Positions 58,563 through 64,000 of a stretch of DNA of 64,000 bases are shown here, one piece after another (position 1 is the stretch's first letter; the number at the start of each line of letters is the position of its first letter). Where the stretch lies: positions 6,727,934 through 6,791,933 of the forward strand of contig NC_074711.1 in assembly GCF_947242115.1 (NCBI RefSeq), given 5' to 3'. The notes beneath the pieces are model-generated. The model had not been told where the DNA came from. It searched no databases and saw only the letters and a list, made by a program, of their open reading frames with translations. A program made the translations under genes and the position numbers. This stretch comes from Biomphalaria glabrata. Its lineage: Eukaryota > Mollusca > Gastropoda > Planorbidae.

Positions 58563-59298
58563 CCCCCTTTGCTGTTTTTAGAGCGGATAAAACAAAATGG
58601 AGCTGGGGGTGGTAGCTCATAGTGCACCCACCCACGTTCCCCTGTGTCGACCAACTGACATTTATACTGTTATGAAGTGTCCAGTTCGGTTGACCCAGTT
58701 TCGTCTTAGTCTTACAGGTCTCCCCGCGCCACAGACGTCTGCCAGTCTACCATCACAACTGTCTATGACGTAATCTTCAATGCTTGAGAATTTATTTTTT
58801 TCTGGTAGCGCTAATATCGAAGAAGGCTTAAGTTCTGGAGAGTTCCAAAGGCTCTTTCCCGAGCGGGTCCTTCGGGATCAGTGCAGAAGTCGGCTCAGTG
58901 CAAAACTTCATCGTGATGTAACGGCGCCTTCGACATACACGGGGTCACGGAGGTCACGGATTTAACGTAGACCACGGCGACTCGTGCCAATGATTTTCAA
59001 CTAGTCGGTCATACCCAGTACTTTTTAGTTTTGTAAAAAAAAAAAAAATAGGTGCGGTACTCAGTGATAGATTGCCTTACTATTAATAAATTAATAATTA
59101 ACGTTAAAATACAAGAAAAGTAATATTTGTTTGTCCACATTGAAAAAGGTGCCGGTACACCGTACCGGTGCGTATAGTTTAAAAAAGTTATGGTCATACC
59201 ATATCGCCCTCTTTCGCAAAATAAAATCAAATCTTGGCGTTTTGTTATCAAACATAAAACAAATAATTTTTTACCTACAATCACTGACTGGTATATTG
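58563..59298. other. No gene recognised
   Basis: 58,780-58,965 has a 61-codon plus frame in locally GC-richer DNA (GEFQRLFPERVLRDQCRSRL). It has no known domain and is too short to call. Frames at 59,009-59,284 are AT-driven. Confidence 0.4.
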
Positions 59299-59306
59299 TT
59301 AATTAC

Positions 59307-59360
59307 CAGTGGCGTAGCCAGTGCGGCAGCTTCTCGTGATGCTCCCCCACCACGCCACTG
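59307..59360. mobile_element. 54-bp hAT-type MITE with perfect TSD
   Basis: CAGTGGCGTAGCCAGTG at the left and CACCACGCCACTG at the right. The 8-bp duplication TTAATTAC is perfect (59,299-59,306 and 59,361-59,368). Termini match the 213-bp element at 19,411. One of the shortest such elements one could expect to see. Confidence 0.9.
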
Positions 59361-59368
59361 TTAATTAC

Positions 59369-60340
59369 CAACACTGATTGATTGCTACACTACTGATTAC
59401 CTACAATCCCTACAATCATTGATAATTGATTGGTACATTACCCAGTAGGCTATTTACAATCACTGATTGGCACACAGCTAAAAAAAATTATGTGCCAATT
59501 TTTTTTTAATCTATGTTTTTAAGACATTTATTATAAACTTGTTATCTTGTCCCTGATTGGATATTCTAACTCCCCCACCCCTAGCGACGGCACTAAAACT
59601 TGACACTCAAACATGACAGGTAACAAGAGCTGTCTGCGTGGATGTGCAGACGTCTGATGACCTTATTCTTTTCCCTACTTGTACTGGCACAAGGTCAAGG
59701 TTATTAATGGTTGGAGATGTCGTTCCATACTTGGTGTTGCTTTGCAAGAGACATGTCATCTTTCCAACCCAATAATATTACGTTACTGCTACTACAATTA
59801 ATTGTATACATTTCATATTTTTTTAATTAGACGCTATATTTCCCGGTGATGAAAAGCCGATCACTAAATTTCTAACATGTAGCCTATTGCTATAACAATT
59901 AGATCTATAATACTCCCTTCCCTTTTCAAGTCTAGATGCTAGACTAATTAATACTTAAAACAATCTTCCTCGCTTGCCATTATAAGATTCTAAATAAAGC
60001 GGACCTTGTTGTGTAACCTTATCTTCTTATCTTATATATTACAAGCGTTACTTCAAAAGGGAAGATAATTACGTCATATCGTGTGTCAATCTAGTACCAA
60101 TCGTCTGCAGTCAACCCCGCAACGTGTCATACAGCCCAAAAGTATCTCCGTGCTTCAACACAGCCATCGCGTGTGTCCATTAGCGCATGAGTTTCTCGTC
60201 AAAATAATGTCAACATTGGCAAGACTGCACTGGGTCGGAAATAAGAAAAGTAATTCAAGACATAATAATAGATTAATGAAGGCCTGCTGACCACTGTAAA
60301 AAAAAATATTATGGCAATACCACTATGCACTCGTTACTTG
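59369..60340. other. No gene recognised
   Basis: 59,361-59,470 has a weak repeat of 'acactgattgattgctacac'. The frame at 60,081-60,290 has no domain. Confidence 0.45.
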
Positions 60341-60344
60341 CAAA

Positions 60345-60545
60345 GTCCTTCCTTCAGAGAACAGTATCAGGAAAAGGGAAGAGGCAGACAGAGAAAGCGA
60401 TTAGAAAACAACATAAAGAATGGACGTGCCTGTCTTTGAAAGAGATTTTATGCAAAGCAAAGGACAGAGAGGGAAGGAGGAAGACGGTTGACCGATCATG
60501 AGTGGTGCCCCGACGGGCTAACAGACCAAGGGATAGGTGGAGGCC
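60345..60545 (+). pseudogene. LINE ORF2 C-terminal fragment (different family)
   Basis: The plus frame reads EKGRGRQRKRLENNIKEWT, then CLSLKEILCKAKDREGRRK. 'GRGRQRK.W..NIKEWTGLS...A..DR..WR' is a common C-terminal signature of non-LTR reverse-transcriptase proteins in aquatic animals. A stop follows at about 60,500, and the usual downstream 'VPRR..RPRDR' segment continues in another frame, so the copy is decayed. Unrelated in sequence to the 13,424 family. Confidence 0.65.
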
Positions 60546-60746
60546 AATAAAGGCGACACGACAAATTCTGCACAGACAGCTGGTTCAATGACCTGGCCTT
60601 AAGGTGACGCCTCGGTAGAAATGTTAGTGGAAGCAGATGGGCGAACAGCGGGTAGAGAAAACGCTTCTGCCCGTTTTTGTTGTTGTTGTTGTTTTTTGTT
60701 TAATTTTTTTAAATGTGATTTGTTTATGTTTTTTTTTTCTCTCCAG

Positions 60747-60930
60747 GTTGAGAATGAAAGGTACACCTGACACACACACACGCCCCAGTCTCAGTCCAAA
60801 AAGTCCGACACGCCATTCCACAAATGGGGCCGTCATCAGAGACCCGTGGCTGGAGTGGCGGTCCTTTGTGGCTGTTACTTGGAACCGGAAGAAATTCCCC
60901 GTGGACTGCGCGGTCACCGACCGCTTGTAG
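60747..60930 (+). CDS. Candidate terminal coding exon, GC3-rich, family unknown
   Basis: A strong 3' splice site (T-rich tract ending TTTCTCTCCAG at 60,746) is followed by a frame of 61 codons ending in TAG at 60,930. Its first codon TTG follows one base, so the intron would split a codon after base two. Codons in the second half are strikingly G/C-ended (GAC CCG TGG CTG GAG TGG CGG TCC), unlike the AT-rich surroundings. The product reads SPKSPTRHSTNGAVIRDPWL, then EWRSFVAVTWNRKKF and PVDCAVTDRL. I recognise no family. Upstream exons were not found in the window, so it may be an isolated remnant or the end of a gene with long introns. The overlapping minus-strand frame is less codon-biased. 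Confidence 0.45.
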
Positions 60931-61126
60931 CTAGTGGGGTCTGTGAACGTGTGCAACTTATCTGGAGCTCCAGGGTCACGCCTCTCCGTCAAATATATAA
61001 CTTAATGTTAACTTTGAATAAGATTCAATGACAATTCTTTGAAAACAGTAATTAGTTCACTGGACAAGGAGTTCGACAAATGGCTCACGTGGCAAATGGC
61101 GCGAAAAACTTACCAGGTCATGACTT

Positions 61127-61520
61127 CAACGAGAGAGAGAGAGATGGAGAGAGGGAGAAAGAGGGAGAGAGAAAGTTGGTAAAAGAGAGGAAAAGGAGAG
61201 AAATCGAGAGAGAAAGAGGGAGAGATAGTGGGTAAAAAAGAGGAAAAAGGAGAGAAAGAGGGATAGAGAGAGTGGGTAAAAGAGAGGGAAAAGGAGAGAA
61301 ATAGAGAGAGAAAAAGAGATGGAGAAAGAGAGAGAGAAAGAGGGAGAGAGTGGGTAAAAGAGAGGAAAAGGAGAGAAATATATAACGAGAAAAAGAGTGG
61401 ATAAAAGAGAGGAGAAAGAGAGAGAAAAGAGATGGAGCGAAGGAATGAGAGAGAAAGGAGGGAAGAGATAGAGAATAAGAGAGAGAATACGACTTAGAGG
61501 GAAAAAGAAAGACAGAAAAG
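61127..61520. repeat. GA-rich satellite with ~60-75-bp periodicity
   Basis: GAGAGA and GGGAGAAAG runs with a recurring 'gtgggtaaaagagaggaaaa' landmark about every 60-75 bp. The long minus-strand frame through it is an artefact of TCTCTC codons. A smaller GA block follows at 61,724-61,785. Confidence 0.9.
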
Positions 61521-61529
61521 AGAGAGATT

Positions 61530-63715
61530 GGAGCCCCGCCATAAGGAGAATGTTTCGTTACCTTTAGCCAATATATTCGTGCCCCTAATGATACCCGCCC
61601 AGGGCCCCTTGCAATGCTGAGACGCCATTGATTTTTCGCTCTTGTAATAATGCTATCTTCATTTTTTTTTTAAATAACGTTTTGTAGAAACAAAGGGAGG
61701 ATAGTAGAATCAAATCATACCGAACGACGAGAAAGAGAGAGACAGAGAGAGAAACACAAAGAGAGAGAGAATAAGAGAAAGAAAAATGATAGAGATGTTG
61801 ACACTATGTGTATGTGTTGGCATATAGAGCTATTCCCCTTGGTAAGCAAGCTCCTATTGTGTGTGTTATGTGTTATTAAAGAGTTTGATGTACCCAGCGT
61901 CTAGTGTTTGCGTCGCATATAGAAAAATGTAATCGACCACCGGCGGACAATTGTTATGCTTGCCCTGGAAGTGGCAAAATATGTAGGTCACAGCTGGGAC
62001 TGTGTATCCACGAGAAATATTGCATTCCTTGTTAATCTTCGGACTCGAAGATAAGCCTTACTATTATTATCATTATTTAAGCTAACATAGGTGTCTGGAA
62101 ATGTAGGCACCTAACAATTAGGCAATTAGGCGGAAAATTAGGCACCGGAAAATTAGGTACTCTTGAAATAGCGATCTTAATTTTGAACATAATTAAACAA
62201 TTTTAACGTCTATTTATCTCTGGGCTAGCGTTGACCTAATAAACAAATAACAAATGTAAAGCGGAAACAAAACGGAAAGAAAAAAAAAACTACCATCATG
62301 AGAATGTGTGGCAAAAAATGACTCCTGATTAAGAGTAATTATATAATATAGACATCACATGATTCAGGGGAGGGGAGGTAGAGATGATTCTCCGCTCATT
62401 GCTTCACCTCCATCACCAACCCCTATGGTTGTCGGATGAGTTTTTGAAATGGATAATTACGCAATTTGTGTACACGTTTGGTTACAAATGTAAATACTTT
62501 CGATTAAATAATATTTTTAATTATTTGTTTATATATTATGTCGGAGAGTGTTGGTGATAAATATAATCGCCCTCTCCTCATCTACTTTAACCCTTAAGAA
62601 GCGCTCGTTGAAAAGGGAGGGGGGAGTCGTACTTTTGAAACGGGGAGGGGGCGGTAAAAATGTTGATGTTGATGATCGGCAAATAAACCTTATTTCTTTT
62701 GCGGTAGCCGCCTGTGTAAGGGAGCCTGATTGATTTGTGTTGTTTATTTAAGAACTCAAGGCAATACTCATAGTAAAAACTCTACTGCAGAATAAGTATT
62801 CATTGGAGACCAATTTTCTCAAAAAAAATATTGATATAGACATTTTTAACAAACAGCCTCACAAAATTAGATCTTCCAAGTAGAATTGTTATTTTTAATT
62901 AACATAAAAAGAGAGAACTATAGATGTTTGGATATAATTACTATTATATTGATTATAAACTAAATACTTGTATTAGTTTATTAACATAAAAACCGAGACA
63001 TATTGCCTATTGTTATAGCGATAACAACGATTGGTCTTGTTTAAACCTCGAAGTAACGCACGTAATGCCCTTTAGCCACCCCCTCCACCCACTCCAACTA
63101 AAAGGTGAGGATTTGTCGCGGGTAGATGCTGAACATGGCCGTGAAGATTACGTAATGAGTCTCAAGGCTACACACTGGCGTAAATGGTAAAGAAATTAGA
63201 TCAGCATATAATACAAATGGACGTTTGGGGATTTCAATTTTATAGGCTTTGCAGAGCTTTCAAAAACTTTGGTAGACACATTTCAGTTTTAACCATCATA
63301 ATGTTAATAACAGTAATACAAATAATAATATAAAAGGAAATGCAGATAGTTAAATTTCATTGGGCAGTGTTGAAAGGGAAACGAGTGTTTTTGTTATTGT
63401 TGTTTTAATCATATGTGTGTGTGTGTGTAAGTGTTTGTTTAATAATATGTGTGTATGAAACCTTTTTTGACTTATTTTATTTTTCATTCTAAAGAGCAAA
63501 AACAATTGTATGTGGTACTGTACATAAAAGGAATGGGGGAATATCATAACTTCTCGAAAATTGAAGTAAATAGGCCCTGTGTATTAAATTTGTTTTACGA
63601 TAGAGAAGGCGGGGTTAAGTTAAATTGGAACATCAACAATCTGCTTTAAGCAGAATAAGTATCTATAAGAGACCAATATTCCATAAAAAATGACATAGAA
63701 ACCCAGCCAGCAAAG
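61530..63715. other. No gene recognised; dispersed fragments
   Basis: Contains the TTA-tailed short repeat at 62,020-62,085. A related pair lies at 62,780-62,845 and 63,645-63,705 ('gcagaataagtattcattgg' against 'gcagaataagtatctataag'). A (GT)n run is at 63,413-63,428. 62,610-62,660 is G-rich. Open frames here have no domain. Confidence 0.45.
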
Positions 63716-63719
63716 CTAC

Positions 63720-64000
63720 CTGTTCAGGCACGGGCTGAGTTAGGGGCCCGCACGGGGAACCGGATAGTCGTGCGGGGCAGTTTTTTCCTTTCCTACCCCG
63801 TCATGCGCCCATTCAAAACCCCCCTTAGATGAATGGGGCCCGTAAGTAGCAGGGGATGGAGAGATTCGCCCCATTGTTTCACTGCTTGGCGTCGGCTGGC
63901 GGTCTGAATTTTGCGTAATACAGTTAAGGTCCCACCACCTTCCCCCTTCTCGTCCTACTGGCAAGGAGTGCCCTCCCCGCCTCGCTCTTATCTCGGACGA
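63720..64000. other. GC-rich segment at window edge
   Basis: Clearly GC-richer than its surroundings ('ggggcccgcacggggaaccg', 'atggggcccgtaag') and continuous to the window end. Minus-strand frame of 74 codons, no domain. It may be the start of a dispersed element or a promoter region continuing outside. Confidence 0.35.

Noticed and set aside
61126-61542. 138-codon minus-strand frame rich in serine, leucine and phenylalanine
   Set aside because: It is the translation of a GA/CT-rich satellite; composition explains the absence of stops.

Overview
This window is repeat-rich, AT-rich eukaryotic DNA. The best guess is a heterobranch freshwater snail of the planorbid type (Biomphalaria/Bulinus-like). 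Reasons: a dispersed tRNA-headed SINE that I remember from such genomes, abundant AGATCTAG-type motifs, many hAT-like MITEs, and no bacterial gene organisation. The species call is inference from memory, not a database match. There is no complete, confidently named protein-coding gene. Most open frames are antisense or shadow frames of repeats.

Layout. 1-6,750 is dominated by tandem repeats: a 13-bp minisatellite of about 250 copies (2,369-5,615) and a 46-bp minisatellite with its own higher-order structure (5,868-6,745). 6,750-33,000 is a patchwork of dispersed repeats: non-LTR retrotransposon 3' ends, six copies of one SINE (window-wide), hAT MITEs with readable 8-bp target-site duplications (TSDs), two decayed hAT transposons and a recurrent ~600-bp AT-rich repeat. 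33,150-33,650 holds a broken Ty3/Gypsy-like fossil.

33,900-53,300 is the most interesting part. On the minus strand it carries what look like remnants of an immunoglobulin-domain gene: short exon-like segments at 49,813-48,980 (a tandemly duplicated two-exon module) and 46,810-46,635, then alternative C-terminal exons. One of these (35,367-35,159) reads as a short coiled coil plus a transmembrane helix and stop. Between the Ig exons and that exon lies a young array of ten ~1,050-bp units (35,301-45,918). Each unit carries a copy of the coiled-coil exon start, a second exon-like segment, and seven ~65-bp sub-repeats. Array variants alternate as dimers (~2.1 kb), so it has grown by two-unit steps. 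A much older ~500-bp tandem array of related modules lies at 50,000-53,200. The Ig-like exons contain stops, so at least that part is probably a pseudogene.

53,461-55,436 is a terminal-inverted-repeat element with an internal AGATCT-rich tandem repeat. 55,400-64,000 returns to scattered MITEs (one only 54 bp long with an intact 8-bp TSD), a SINE split by a MITE, a LINE 3' end, a GC3-rich candidate terminal exon on the plus strand (60,747-60,930), and GA-rich satellite DNA.
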